Position numbers and translations under genes: made by a program. From Parapedobacter defluvii (GTDB lineage: Bacteria > Bacteroidota > Bacteroidia > Sphingobacteriales > Sphingobacteriaceae): a stretch of 64,000 bases of DNA. The stretch lies in the NCBI RefSeq assembly GCF_014642075.1, contig NZ_BMIK01000018.1, forward strand, positions 41,422 through 105,421, given 5' to 3'. The notes beneath the pieces were generated by a model. It was not told the origin of the DNA. It did no database searches and was given only the letters and a program-made list of their open reading frames with translations. Shown here piece after piece: positions 1 to 9,531 of this stretch (position 1 is its first letter; each line of letters begins with the position of its first letter).

Positions 1-233
1 GATCTGCTGAAGCATTACGCGTGAATTATGGACAGCTCCCTGATTCAATGGTCGAGATTATAAATTACGCTGGAATTGAAGCCAAAATAAACTTCTCGGA
101 AAAACAAGTATGCTTAATTCAACTTACAAAAAGTGGTCGAGAACTTCGTAATCTACTGAGTTTAACTGAAAACAAGAAATATACGTTGCGTTTACAAGAG
201 CTATTAAAGGACGCATTCGAAGTTGTCGGTTAA
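1..233 (+). CDS. C-terminal fragment of an unidentified protein, cut by the window edge
   Basis: The frame is open from the first bases of the window, reading SAEALR before the GTG at 21, so the true start lies upstream and outside the window. About 77 residues remain and end in a normal TAA. The visible part is mixed alpha/beta in composition, with a stretch reading LTKSGREL near its middle. I do not recognise the family with confidence; it recalls the C-terminal parts of some DUF2806-like proteins, but that is only an impression. It is convergent with the protease gene that ends at 282. Confidence 0.5.
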   Translation, partial: SAEALRVNYGQLPDSMVEIINYAGIEAKINFSEKQVCLIQLTKSGRELRNLLSLTENKKYTLRLQELLKDAFEVVG

Positions 234-281
234 CGGTTTCAAATTTTGAATCAAGATGGAGACGATTGACTTGAAACTATG

Positions 282-1334
282 CTAAAGTAAATTTAAAGCA
301 GATATAGGAATAACACCGTGATTTTCTGTCAACGGAGCATTTTCCATTTTATCTGCACCTGTAACCGCAACACCTATGACCTTATTGCCTTCACCAATGA
401 TTGGTCCACCACTATTTCCTCCAATAAGAGGAGTATTTACAAGCATACGTCGGATTGAAGATGCCATCCTAAAACCTACTATCAGGCCTGGTGAAAAGAT
501 TCCAGTGTCGCCATAGTTATGATTTGGAAAGCCCGCCACAGCCATGTGGTCGTTTAACTTAACCTTGTCGCTATCTCCGATTTGTAGACCGTCTTCCAAG
601 GCAAGACCATCCGCTTGAATTATTGCTAAGTCAATAACTTCATTTTTTTTAAAGATTTTGACTGGATATTTATTTTTTAAATCATCAGCTTTAAAAACAT
701 AACTATCATCAACGACGGTATGTTCACAAGTAACTAAACCGTAGTTTGCTAAATGAAAACAAGTGCCTTGTATCCCACTCATAGATTCAATGACATAGAT
801 ATTATTTAGAATTTTTTGTATGTCATAGTTAGGCGGTGTAGGGATTGCTGCCAATACCCTACTTTGATTTCTACGCCACATTTCTGGATGCACATATCTT
901 CGTAAATAATCTAATATTACATCCTGTATATGATGGAAACTTAGGCTATTGTTAGTAAAACGACTTACATAGGTGAACTTGTCAAACAGGTACGAATCGC
1001 TTCCAAGTGCTTCTACAATTTGCGGAATATCAGGATAGGCGATTTTATCGACCAATTGCCTTGCTTTTGTGACCATATCATCGTCGTCCACCTTGCCTAC
1101 ATTAACCGTTCCGCTTGCGTGGTAAGACTCATGTATTATCGCTAAATAACATGATTCGTCGAAGTATACTTGGGCATACCACAATTTCTGTACAAATGAG
1201 TGTAGGCTAATCCATTCAGATGGTCCTCTCCTAATCAAGCCATCCATGAACTGCATAATTCTAACGGCGGTCATTGCATTAACCGGATGCTTACTAAACT
1301 CCAAGTCCGGTATATATTCCTCGTAACGCATCAT
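282..1334 (-). CDS. Trypsin-like serine protease with unknown N-terminal domain
   Basis: Protein of 350 residues. The C-terminal half (about 180-350) is an S1-type peptidase with all three catalytic residues in order: His205 in VTCEHTVVDD, Asp235 in VIDLAIIQ, and Ser308 in GGNSGGPII. There is no signal peptide or membrane segment, so it should act in the cytoplasm. Residues 1-165 form a separate helical-looking region rich in aromatics that I do not recognise. Standalone cytoplasmic trypsin-like proteases with an extra N-terminal module often serve as effectors in bacterial conflict systems. That role is inferred from architecture and from its place at an ICE flank. The gene is more AT-rich than the mob genes next to it, which suggests separate acquisition. 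Confidence 0.85.
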   Translation of the reverse strand: MMRYEEYIPDLEFSKHPVNAMTAVRIMQFMDGLIRRGPSEWISLHSFVQKLWYAQVYFDESCYLAIIHESYHASGTVNVGKVDDDDMVTKARQLVDKIAYPDIPQIVEALGSDSYLFDKFTYVSRFTNNSLSFHHIQDVILDYLRRYVHPEMWRRNQSRVLAAIPTPPNYDIQKILNNIYVIESMSGIQGTCFHLANYGLVTCEHTVVDDSYVFKADDLKNKYPVKIFKKNEVIDLAIIQADGLALEDGLQIGDSDKVKLNDHMAVAGFPNHNYGDTGIFSPGLIVGFRMASSIRRMLVNTPLIGGNSGGPIIGEGNKVIGVAVTGADKMENAPLTENHGVIPISALNLL

Positions 1335-1470
1335 TTTTCCTATATATTATAGCCACTAATATAACCATAAATATGATTGATCTTCTTACTCAAAATAATG
1401 ACTTAACGAAAACATAGAGGTCTTCCTCTGGCTCCTTGGAATATTCAAACTTTTCACGGTACTCCCCAAA

Positions 1471-1479
1471 AGTACCCAA
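1471..1479. promoter_or_regulatory. AGTACCCAA motif shared with the tra-operon leader
   Basis: The bases AGTACCCAA follow an imperfect partner GGTACTCCCC at 1459-1468. The same core recurs upstream of the tra genes at 28244-28270 as a perfect inverted repeat. The shared core suggests one DNA-binding protein acting at both the mob and the tra regions. This is inference from two occurrences. Confidence 0.3.
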
Positions 1480-1529
1480 TTTCCCCCATTCCGGCTGCGC
1501 AATTTTGACTCAACAAAATTAGGATAGCC

Positions 1530-1709
1530 ATGAACAACCACGCACGTAAACGCAACAGAGGCAACCGCCATCCAGCAAACAGTTTCGCACTCAAATTCAG
1601 ACGAAAGAAAGACACACCACGCCAACGCATCCGGCAGGTACTCCGCGCATCCATACCACTCCCCGATGTGGAAAAGATTGACCTAACGGACACACCGGAA
1701 CTGCCATAA
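1530..1709 (+). CDS. Small basic protein upstream of oriT/mobA, 59 aa
   Basis: ATG at 1530 and TAA at 1707-1709. The first 45 residues are very rich in Arg, Lys and His (for example ARKRNRGNRH and KFRRKKDTPRQR). The tail is acidic and proline-rich (DLTDTPELP). This composition fits a small nucleic-acid-binding protein, possibly a relaxosome helper, but no family is recognised. It has the same orientation as mobA and precedes the hairpin-rich oriT-like stretch. Because it is short and compositionally biased it could be spurious. Confidence 0.45.
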   Translation: MNNHARKRNRGNRHPANSFALKFRRKKDTPRQRIRQVLRASIPLPDVEKIDLTDTPELP

Positions 1710-1760
1710 TACGCAGACCAAAAAGCAATGCACAAACAGCCTGTTCCGGCACTTGCGTTA

Positions 1761-1840
1761 GGGAGCGGTGGCCCCCCGCGTGGGGGGAGCAAGATGTATT
1801 TTTGTCCACAAAAATTCTTGCCGACCCATTGTCGGGACAG
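1761..1840 (+). other. Candidate origin of transfer (oriT)
   Basis: Three inverted repeats lie within 80 bp just before mobA. They are six C / six G (1772-1777 and 1782-1787), ATTTTTGT/ACAAAAAT around CC (1798-1815), and CCGAC/GTCGG (1821-1835). Clustered short hairpins directly upstream of the relaxosome genes are typical of oriT in Bacteroidota conjugative and mobilisable elements. The middle repeat also contains TATTTTTG, matching the TAnnTTTG promoter element, so this stretch may double as the mobA promoter. The nic site cannot be placed from sequence alone. Confidence 0.55.
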
Positions 1841-1889
1841 TCGCTTCGGAACTCGCAACTGTCCGGAACATCCCCCAAAAGGCAATGAC

Positions 1890-2300
1890 ATGGGAAGAAA
1901 AAAAGCACATGACCAAGATGGTTTACTGAAACATTTCATCCGTACAAGGGTGGACGGAAAAACCTACCGTCGGCTTGAAAAACTGGTCAGGGAAAGTGAT
2001 TGCCAAAGCATCGCCGAAGTGGCAAGGAAGATCCTCTCCAGCGAGCGGATTAATTATTTGCACCGCGACATCTCGCTCAGTGGCCCCATGGAGGAAATGG
2101 CACTGATACGCAAGGAAATCAAGGCCATCGGTATCAACATCAATCAGCAAACCCACCGTTTCCACCTCAGTGAAAACGACAGTGAGCGGATTTTCCATCA
2201 CATCAGGACGACCGACGAATACAAATGCATCGAACCCAAGATAGATAAACTCCTTGCACTCATCTCAAAACTGGCGAAGCTATGGTTGCAAAAATCATAA
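1890..2300 (+). CDS. mobA: MobA-like relaxosome accessory protein
   Basis: The open frame extends upstream to 1728, through the oriT-like hairpins. The ATG at 1890 is chosen because the protein then begins MGRKKAHDQDGLLKHF, as in other Bacteroidota mobilisation proteins, giving 136 residues. The N-terminal half is basic and resembles a ribbon-helix-helix-type DNA-binding protein (FIRTRVDGKTYRRLEKL). The C-terminal half is helical. By family knowledge it binds oriT and helps the relaxase. It overlaps mobB by 19 bp, so the two are translationally coupled. Confidence 0.8.
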   Translation: MGRKKAHDQDGLLKHFIRTRVDGKTYRRLEKLVRESDCQSIAEVARKILSSERINYLHRDISLSGPMEEMALIRKEIKAIGININQQTHRFHLSENDSERIFHHIRTTDEYKCIEPKIDKLLALISKLAKLWLQKS

Positions 2301-3598
2301 GCGGAAAAGACATCGGTGGTGTGCTGCATTATAACGAGCATAAGGTAGAGGAAGGAGTGGCACGGCTCATCCTCGCAAGCGGCTTTGCGGGGGAAATAGC
2401 GGATATGGACATGCAGCAGAAAAAGCAGCGATTCGAGCATCTCACCATGCTCAACGGCAGGGTAAAAACCAATACGCTGCATATATCGCTCAATTTCGAC
2501 CCCGCCGAAAAAATCAACGACGAAAAAATGCAGCAGATAGCCATCGACTACATGGAACGTATCGACTTTGGCGACCAACCCTATATCGTCTACCGCCACC
2601 ACGATGCGGCCCATCCACACATCCATATCGCCACGGTAAACATCCAGCCGAACGGAAAACGCATTGACATCCATAACATCGGGCGTACCAAGTCGGAAGA
2701 AGCAAGGCAGGAAATCGAAGAAAAATACAAACTCGTCAAAGCGCGGGGGCGAGAGCAAGAGCAAGGTTATGGCATCAAACCCGTGGAAATTGAAAAGGCC
2801 ATTTACGGCAAATCCCAAACCAAGCGGGCCATCACCAATGTTGTGGGTGCCGTGGTGAAAGAATATAGCTTTACCAGCCTTGCCGAACTCAATGCCGCGC
2901 TCAGCCAGTACAACGTCGTGGCACACCGTGGAAATGAAAGCTCTCGCATGTACGAAAGGGGTGGCCTGCAATTCTCACTTACCGATGAAAACGGCAAACG
3001 GATAGGCATTCCCATCAAGGCCAGTGCCCTATACGGGAAACCCACCTTGGCCAATCTTGAAAAGCGATTCGAGCGCAACGCTGAAAATCGCAAGCGACAC
3101 AAAGATAGCCTTAAGCAGCACATCGACAAGGCGATGGAAAGCCACACCCAATTCACCGACCCCACGTTCATCAACGAATTGGCAAAACAGGGCATCCATG
3201 CGGTCTTCCGGCAAAGCGAACAAGGGCAGCTATACGGCATCACCTATGTGGACAACGTAAACAAAACCATATTCAATGGCAGTGACCTTGGAAAAGAATA
3301 CGGTGCCAAATCCATATCCGGCACTTTCGGCCCCAAGGACATCCCCAACGGCACGAAACAGAAACTGATCCCAAAAGCCAAGACAACATTGCCACGTCCA
3401 CGCCTGGGGACGTTCCTGCACCATGTAAAAAGCCCAACCAACTATCTGAAAGCCGCACTGGAAATGAGCCGTCCGCAAAAATATGGAACGGGCGACGGTA
3501 AAGACCTACTCGAAACTCTACTTGGCAAAACCACACCCGACTATGCGCCCCGCATCCCCAAAAAGAAGAAGAAAAAGGGCAGACGAATATCCAGATAA
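2282..3598 (+). CDS. mobB: MobB relaxase
   Basis: Protein of 438 residues that begins MVAKIISGKDIGGVLHYNEH, the usual start of Bacteroidota MobB relaxases (Relaxase family, PF03432). The metal-binding histidine cluster is at 107-115 (HDAAHPHIH). The relaxase nicks oriT and stays covalently attached to the DNA strand that is transferred. The C-terminus ends in a run of lysines (PKKKKKKGRR), suggesting DNA contact. It overlaps mobA and is followed 18 bp later by mobC, so the three form an operon. Confidence 0.93.
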   Translation: MVAKIISGKDIGGVLHYNEHKVEEGVARLILASGFAGEIADMDMQQKKQRFEHLTMLNGRVKTNTLHISLNFDPAEKINDEKMQQIAIDYMERIDFGDQPYIVYRHHDAAHPHIHIATVNIQPNGKRIDIHNIGRTKSEEARQEIEEKYKLVKARGREQEQGYGIKPVEIEKAIYGKSQTKRAITNVVGAVVKEYSFTSLAELNAALSQYNVVAHRGNESSRMYERGGLQFSLTDENGKRIGIPIKASALYGKPTLANLEKRFERNAENRKRHKDSLKQHIDKAMESHTQFTDPTFINELAKQGIHAVFRQSEQGQLYGITYVDNVNKTIFNGSDLGKEYGAKSISGTFGPKDIPNGTKQKLIPKAKTTLPRPRLGTFLHHVKSPTNYLKAALEMSRPQKYGTGDGKDLLETLLGKTTPDYAPRIPKKKKKKGRRISR

Positions 3599-3616
3599 CC
3601 CAAACCCCATTGAAAC

Positions 3617-5755
3617 ATGCAAACCGGAGAAGACATCCAATCCCTGCGTAAAATCGCAGACCTCAGCAGGTTAATAAGCATAGCGGTATTGGGTATCCAT
3701 ACCTACCTTATCTGTTACCCCGTATTCCGGTATTGGGGATTCACAGCGGAAATAGCGGACACCCTTTTGGCAAACCTCCTCACAACGGGCCTGTTCGACG
3801 GTACGACCAAACCCAAGCTCGCAGCACTGGTTTTCCTTGCCATATCCCTATTGGGTATAAAAGGCCGCAAAGATGAAAAAGTCGGTTGGCGTGGCATCGC
3901 CGTCCATATCGCCATTGGCGTGGTGTGCTACTTCGCCAGCGTCCTCACATTGCGCCTACCTTTCCAAGCCGATACCCTTGCCGTTTGCTATATCGGTACC
4001 GTTGCAACGGGCTACCTACTCACGCTCGTGGGCGGCACCCACCTATCCCGTCTTGTCAAATTCGCCCTGCAAAACGACCCGTTCAATACGGACAATGAAA
4101 CCTTCCCGCAGGAAGAAAAACTGCTGGAAAACGAATACTCCATAAATCTTCCGGCCAAGTACAGTCTCAAAGGCAAGTTACGCGACAGTTGGCTAAATTT
4201 TATCAACCCATTTCGCGGCCTTCTCGTGATCGGGACCCCCGGTGCAGGAAAATCATATTTCGTGATACGCCATATCATCGACCAGCACATACGCAAAGGG
4301 TTTACGATGTTCGTCTACGATTTCAAGTATCCAGACCTCACACGCATTACCTATAACAAGCTACTGCAATACCGGAAGAAATATCACGTAACCCCAAAAT
4401 TCTACATCGTTAACTTTGACAACCTGAACCAAACACACCGATGCAACCCACTCGACCCACAGAGCATGACAGACATCACCGATGCCACCGAAGCCAGCCG
4501 GACGATCATGCTCGGCCTCAACAGGTCCTGGTCGACCAAAATCGGGGATTTTTTCGTGGAATCACCAATCAATTTCCTGACCGCCATCATCTGGTACCTG
4601 CGGAAATACAAGGACGGCATATACTGCACACTGCCGCACGCACTGGAACTGATGCAGGTTGACTACGACCCGCTTTTTGCGGTACTAAGCCGGCAAGAAG
4701 AAATAAAGGCTTTAATCAGTCCCTTTTTGCTGGCCTACCAAAATCAGGCAAAAGAGCAACTTGAGGGGCAGATTGCGTCGGCCAAAATCGGACTTGGACG
4801 TTTGTCCTCACCCCAATTGTATTGGGTATTGAGCGGCAATGATTTCACGCTCGACATCAACAATCCCAAATCCCCCAAAATCCTTTGCCTTGGCAACAAC
4901 CCCCAAAAAATACAGATTTACGGGGCGGTGTTGTCGTTGTATGTTTCCCGCATGTTTAAGCTGGTGAACAGGAAAGACCAGCAGAAATGTTCCCTATTGT
5001 TCGACGAATTTCCCACGATTTACGTGGGCGGCACGTCGGGTTCGGGCATCGACGGACTTCTGGCCACTGCAAGGTCAAATTTAGCCGCAATCACCCTGGC
5101 AGTCCAGAATCAGGAACAGGTAAAGCGGGATTACGGCAGGGAAACAGCCGATGTCATATTCAGTGTAGTCGGCAACATCATCAGTGGCCAAGCCACCGGA
5201 GAGACGGCAAAGTCGCTTTCAGAAACGTTCGGCAAAATCGCACAGGAGCGTACCAGCAGTACCCTGAGCAGCAGCGATACCACATTCACCAAATCCACGC
5301 AGTTGGACTATGCCATCCCCGCATCCAAAATATCGACGCTTTCTTCCGGTACGTTCGTAGGCATGGTGGCCGACAATCCCGAAGAAAAGATTCCCCAAAA
5401 GATATTCCATGCCGAAATACAAAACGACCATGCCGCCATTGCAGCGGAAGAAGCGGCTTACAGACCTATCCCAAAGGTTGCTTCCATCACGGAAGAAGAC
5501 GTGCGGGAAAATTACCTCAAAATCAAGCATGACATACAAAGCTTGATGGTAGATGAATTACAAAAAATCGAAGCGGAAATGGAAACCGCAGAAAATGGTG
5601 AGAAACTTACGCCAGCACCCCAACAGAAAAAAAGAAGGAAACGCAGTGCGAAAACGCCAGCCACCGGAAGCGGTAGGCAACGCCCGTCGATACCGCGTCA
5701 AAGCAAAAAGAACACCGGAAAGCGGAATACAAACAGTCGTCCCACATCCATGTGA
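3617..5755 (+). CDS. mobC: MobC / VirD4-type coupling ATPase (T4CP)
   Basis: Protein of 712 residues. Several membrane segments occupy roughly residues 15-145. The ATPase part follows, with Walker A GTPGAGKS at 206-213 and Walker B LLFDEFP near 458. A basic tail rich in Lys, Arg and Pro closes the protein (about 650-712). This is the YWFCY/TraG-VirD4 class of coupling protein. It docks the MobB-DNA complex to the mating channel encoded by the tra operon. The gene ends the mob operon and converges on kup with a 45-bp gap. Confidence 0.93.
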   Translation: MQTGEDIQSLRKIADLSRLISIAVLGIHTYLICYPVFRYWGFTAEIADTLLANLLTTGLFDGTTKPKLAALVFLAISLLGIKGRKDEKVGWRGIAVHIAIGVVCYFASVLTLRLPFQADTLAVCYIGTVATGYLLTLVGGTHLSRLVKFALQNDPFNTDNETFPQEEKLLENEYSINLPAKYSLKGKLRDSWLNFINPFRGLLVIGTPGAGKSYFVIRHIIDQHIRKGFTMFVYDFKYPDLTRITYNKLLQYRKKYHVTPKFYIVNFDNLNQTHRCNPLDPQSMTDITDATEASRTIMLGLNRSWSTKIGDFFVESPINFLTAIIWYLRKYKDGIYCTLPHALELMQVDYDPLFAVLSRQEEIKALISPFLLAYQNQAKEQLEGQIASAKIGLGRLSSPQLYWVLSGNDFTLDINNPKSPKILCLGNNPQKIQIYGAVLSLYVSRMFKLVNRKDQQKCSLLFDEFPTIYVGGTSGSGIDGLLATARSNLAAITLAVQNQEQVKRDYGRETADVIFSVVGNIISGQATGETAKSLSETFGKIAQERTSSTLSSSDTTFTKSTQLDYAIPASKISTLSSGTFVGMVADNPEEKIPQKIFHAEIQNDHAAIAAEEAAYRPIPKVASITEEDVRENYLKIKHDIQSLMVDELQKIEAEMETAENGEKLTPAPQQKKRRKRSAKTPATGSGRQRPSIPRQSKKNTGKRNTNSRPTSM

Positions 5756-5800
5756 AAACAATCAAATTACATGTCGCTATTTTTTTAGAGATATTCCGAT

Positions 5801-7741
5801 TTACTTCACCCGTTTCAGCCTGCCCTTTCCGGTCTGATTGGGAACCATCAGCGGTACCCTTTCCACGGTCACAAAACTGGAATCCAGTCCGAACCCTTTT
5901 TCTTCGGAAAGGCTGAAGGTCCGCAACATGCTGTATCCATCGAGTACGATGCGTTCCGGAAAGTTGAATTCCGAGGATCCGGACAGCACACGCTCCAGTA
6001 CCACGAACCGGAAATCTCCGTCCAGTTTGTGTCGGCGTAGCGTCTCAAAATTACTCTTAATATCCGCTTCGCCGTTTTCGACAAGATTCTCCACGACTTC
6101 ACGGAATAATATACTGATGCGCTGTTCGTCACGGAAACCCAGCCGGAAATCGATCCGGATCACCTTACCCGGAACCAAGTGGGTCACTTCATATTCACCC
6201 GTGTAGGGCGAATCCGTCACATCGACATGTACCAGCCAGTACACATCCGCCCGTTTGGGCTTTTTCCGGATGATGGAATAGATGATACTTTCCTCGATCT
6301 CTGACTCGAAATTTGCACTGGTGAGGTAGACGAGTTGGGAGGCGTAAAGCGGGATGGAGGTATCCCCGCCGATTTCGGAGATGATCGGGAGGTATTTCCC
6401 GATATCCACGAACCGGGTATGCCGGTTCTTGATCTTCCGTGCCCACCACCAGCACAGCATCACCGTGAACACCACGGCCGTAATCAGCAGGGTGAGCCAG
6501 CCACCGTGTGAGAATTTCGATACATTGCCCACGAAAAAGACAATCTCGATGAGCAGATAGACTACGAGGAAGCCGAAAGCTAGGACCTTTGACACACGTC
6601 GCTGCAGAAGGAAAACCGTCATCATTAAGGTGGTAACAATGAAGCTGATATTGATGGCCAGTCCGTATGCGGCTTCCATGCGGGCCGATTCACGGAATAC
6701 CAGGATGACCAGTACACAGCCCATCAGCAGTATCCAGTTCGCCGACGGTACATACAATTGACCTTTCAGCATGTTGGGATGCACAATCCGCACTTTGGGC
6801 CAAAGGTTCAGCCGCACGGCCTCGGATACCAGCGTGAACGCGCCGGAAATCATGGCTTGGCTGGCAATGACGGCGGCTATGGTGGCGGTGGAAATACCGT
6901 AGGGCAAGAACCATGCAGGCATCACCGCATAAAACGGATTGCTGCCGTCAAGTATGCCGCCTTCGTGGCCGAGCAGCCAGGCACCCTGCCCGAAATAGTT
7001 AAGCAGCAGGCAGGCTTTCACGAATATCCAGGAGATACGGATGTTTTTCAGGCCGCAGTGGCCGAGGTCGGAATACAGTGCTTCAGCGCCGGTGGTGCAG
7101 AGAAATACCGCACCGATGATCAGCAGCGCATTGGGATGGGTTGCAATCGTCTGTATGGCATAATGCGGGCTTATTGCCCTTAATACCGAAAAATCACCCG
7201 CGAGATGGGCTAGGCCCAACACGGCCAGCATCGAAAACCAGAGCAACATGATCGGTCCGAACAGCCGGCCGACAATGGCGGTACCGAAACGCTGCAGGGA
7301 AAATAGCGCAAGGACGATAACCAGAACGATGGGCACGGTCTGCAGGTGGGGAAAAAAAATATCCAGCCCCTCAATGGCCGAGGATATCGTGATCGCTGGT
7401 GTAATCATTCCGTCAGCCAATAGGGCAGCACCCCCGAGCATAGCCGGGAAAACGACCCAAAGCCCCCGTTTCCGTACCAACGAGAACAGCGAAAGAATGC
7501 CCCCTTCACCCTTGTTATCGGCACGGAGGGTAATGATAACATATTTGATGGTGGTCTGCAATGTCAATGTCCAGAAGATACAGGACAATCCTCCGTATAC
7601 CAAGTCAGCACTGATCGCTTCCTGCCCGACGATTGCCTTGAAAACGTAAAGCGGTGAGGTACCGATGTCACCATAGATGATACCCAGTGCCACAAGCAGC
7701 CCTGCTGCCGTGAGTGGGTGGGTGTGTGAATGTTGTCTCAT
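5801..7741 (-). CDS. kup: Kup potassium uptake permease
   Basis: Protein of 646 residues with the Kup/HAK signature GDIGTSPLYV near the N-terminus (about 24-33), about twelve membrane segments in the first 440 residues, and a soluble C-terminal domain. Kup imports K+ with protons and is often constitutive, complementing the inducible Kdp pump encoded downstream. It is the last gene of a leftward operon with kdpE and the kdpD kinase half. Length and motif match the family, and no defect is seen. Confidence 0.95.
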   Translation of the reverse strand: MRQHSHTHPLTAAGLLVALGIIYGDIGTSPLYVFKAIVGQEAISADLVYGGLSCIFWTLTLQTTIKYVIITLRADNKGEGGILSLFSLVRKRGLWVVFPAMLGGAALLADGMITPAITISSAIEGLDIFFPHLQTVPIVLVIVLALFSLQRFGTAIVGRLFGPIMLLWFSMLAVLGLAHLAGDFSVLRAISPHYAIQTIATHPNALLIIGAVFLCTTGAEALYSDLGHCGLKNIRISWIFVKACLLLNYFGQGAWLLGHEGGILDGSNPFYAVMPAWFLPYGISTATIAAVIASQAMISGAFTLVSEAVRLNLWPKVRIVHPNMLKGQLYVPSANWILLMGCVLVILVFRESARMEAAYGLAINISFIVTTLMMTVFLLQRRVSKVLAFGFLVVYLLIEIVFFVGNVSKFSHGGWLTLLITAVVFTVMLCWWWARKIKNRHTRFVDIGKYLPIISEIGGDTSIPLYASQLVYLTSANFESEIEESIIYSIIRKKPKRADVYWLVHVDVTDSPYTGEYEVTHLVPGKVIRIDFRLGFRDEQRISILFREVVENLVENGEADIKSNFETLRRHKLDGDFRFVVLERVLSGSSEFNFPERIVLDGYSMLRTFSLSEEKGFGLDSSFVTVERVPLMVPNQTGKGRLKRVK

Positions 7742-7768
7742 GATGCCTGATAAGAATCCCTATGTGGT

Positions 7769-8446
7769 TTATTGAAAGCGATAACCGACGCCGCTTTCGG
7801 TAATGATATGGGCCGGGCGGTTCGGGTCATCTTCGATCTTCTTCCTGATCTGGGCGATGAATACCCGTAAATATTGGGTTTCCGATTGGAAACTGACGCC
7901 CCATACCTCTTTCAGCAGGAACTGGTGCGTGAGCACCCGCCCCTCGTTGCGGGCGAGCAGCGCCAGCAGGTTGTATTCCGTCGATGTAAGTTTCAGGATT
8001 TCATCCCCCCGCCTGACGACCCTTGCCATGAGGTCAATTTCCAGGTTTCCCGTCTCGACGGTCTGGACCACGACGCTTGAATCGCTGTGACGGATGGCGG
8101 AGCGCAGCCTGGCCAGCAGCTCCCCCACACGGAATGGTTTCGTCAGGTAGTCGTTTGCCCCGTTTTCCAGTGCGCTGACGATATCGTTTTCACTGTTCTG
8201 TACGGATAGGATCACAATGGCCTTGTTATACCATTCACGGAGCTGCCGTAGTACCTCATGGCCGCTCATGTCCGGCAATCCGAGATCCAGCACGATCGCA
8301 TCCGGAAAGTGGCTGGAAGCCAGCAGTAATCCTTCTTTTCCGGATTCGGCGTGCCTGACGGTATATCCCTTGCTGGAAAGGTTGATTTCCAGTAGCTTCC
8401 GTATCTGGGGTTCATCGTCGATGATCAGTACCGTCGGTTTGTTCAT
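7769..8446 (-). CDS. kdpE: KdpE response regulator (OmpR family)
   Basis: The open frame extends to 8590, but the natural start is the ATG at 8446, giving MNKPTVLIIDDEPQ and 225 residues, the usual KdpE length. The receiver domain has phospho-acceptor Asp54 (IVLDLGLPD) and a conserved Lys near the KPF turn. The C-terminal winged helix ends ITESGVGYRFQ. In the Kdp paradigm it activates kdpFABC under low K+ or osmotic stress. It lies 4 bp from the kinase gene upstream and 27 bp from kup downstream, forming one leftward operon. Confidence 0.93.
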   Translation of the reverse strand: MNKPTVLIIDDEPQIRKLLEINLSSKGYTVRHAESGKEGLLLASSHFPDAIVLDLGLPDMSGHEVLRQLREWYNKAIVILSVQNSENDIVSALENGANDYLTKPFRVGELLARLRSAIRHSDSSVVVQTVETGNLEIDLMARVVRRGDEILKLTSTEYNLLALLARNEGRVLTHQFLLKEVWGVSFQSETQYLRVFIAQIRKKIEDDPNRPAHIITESGVGYRFQ

Positions 8447-8450
8447 GGGC

Positions 8451-9512
8451 TTATATCTGTAATCTGGAGACCTCGGCCGGAAGGATAATACGGAACAATG
8501 CACCGCCTTGGGCCTGATTGGCCACACAAACAGTGCCGCCGTGGGCTTCCACGAAACCTTTGGCGATGGATAGCCCCAATCCGGAACCACCCGTTCCGGA
8601 ATTGGGAAGCCGGTAAAACTTCTCGAATACGTGGCTTATTTCCGGTTCGGGGATGCCCCGCCCGCTATCCAGCACATCGATCAACAGGTTATTTTCTTTA
8701 TTATAAGTGGTCACTATTTCAATTGGCGTCTGTTTCGGGGTGTATCGGGTAGCATTGTGCACCAATGCATACACGGCCGTTTCAATTAATCCCCCGTCCA
8801 GCTTCACCAACGGCAGGGATTCATCCGGTTCAAAACGGATACGGATGGTATCTGTGGCAGGAAGTTTCTGGATGACCATAAAGATCAGTTCATTGACATC
8901 GCACCAATCCCGCTTCAGTTTCAGCGTGCCCGTTTCCAGCCTGCTCATGTTCATCAGGTTTTCCACTTGGTTATTGAGCCGGTTACCCGCGATTTCCATT
9001 TCAGCCAGAATTTCCATCCGCTGTTGGGAGCCGATTTCCGGATCGATTTCCTTCAGGGTGTCGACGCTTCCGATAATCGTTGCGATGGGAGTTTTCAGTT
9101 CGTGGGAAAGCGAGTTGAGCAGCGTATTATAGAGTTTGATGGTCTTTTCCTTTTCTTCCCGGTCGCGTATTTTTTTTTCCTGTTTCCGCAGCCGGTTCGT
9201 GAGTACGGCATTGACCAGCGCGATAAACAGGTAAATGAAAAACAGGAGTACGCTTTCCGTATCCCGGATTTTATAATCCGGAACAGGCTCGATGAAAAAG
9301 ATATTGAGTAGTAGAGCACTCAACAGCGCAGCAGCAAGTACAGGCAGGATATCAAACAGTACAGCCAATACGGACACCGCGGCGAGGAGGATCAGCGCCA
9401 CCGCCCATTGATCGATGGAATCGCCGAGCATGTAACAACCCAGCGCCAGAAAGGCAATCGATGCCGTGCCGATCAAAAATTGCCAAAAGGGATGGATTTT
9501 CACCGTGGTCAA
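8451..9512 (-). CDS. kdpD: KdpD C-terminal half: DUF4118 membrane histidine kinase
   Basis: Protein of 353 residues from the TTG at 9512, or 350 from the GTG at 9503. It has four membrane segments (about 10-105, the DUF4118 region of KdpD), a linker, a HisKA H-box with His137 in SLSHELKTP, and a HATPase domain with the G1/G2 boxes (DSGRGIPEP and GGSGLGLSIAKG). The N-terminal KdpD ATP-binding and Usp sensor parts, and the GAF domain, are absent. A matching N-terminal half is encoded separately at 22088-23209. The gene is adjacent to kdpE, its likely phosphotransfer partner. Confidence 0.9.
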   Translation of the reverse strand: MTTVKIHPFWQFLIGTASIAFLALGCYMLGDSIDQWAVALILLAAVSVLAVLFDILPVLAAALLSALLLNIFFIEPVPDYKIRDTESVLLFFIYLFIALVNAVLTNRLRKQEKKIRDREEKEKTIKLYNTLLNSLSHELKTPIATIIGSVDTLKEIDPEIGSQQRMEILAEMEIAGNRLNNQVENLMNMSRLETGTLKLKRDWCDVNELIFMVIQKLPATDTIRIRFEPDESLPLVKLDGGLIETAVYALVHNATRYTPKQTPIEIVTTYNKENNLLIDVLDSGRGIPEPEISHVFEKFYRLPNSGTGGSGLGLSIAKGFVEAHGGTVCVANQAQGGALFRIILPAEVSRLQI

Positions 9513-9531
9513 ATCAGGGGTTATGTTGCCG

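Noticed and set aside
1728..1889. Upstream extension of the mobA frame
   Set aside because: It runs through the oriT-like hairpins and the -7 element. The ATG at 1890 gives a family-like start.
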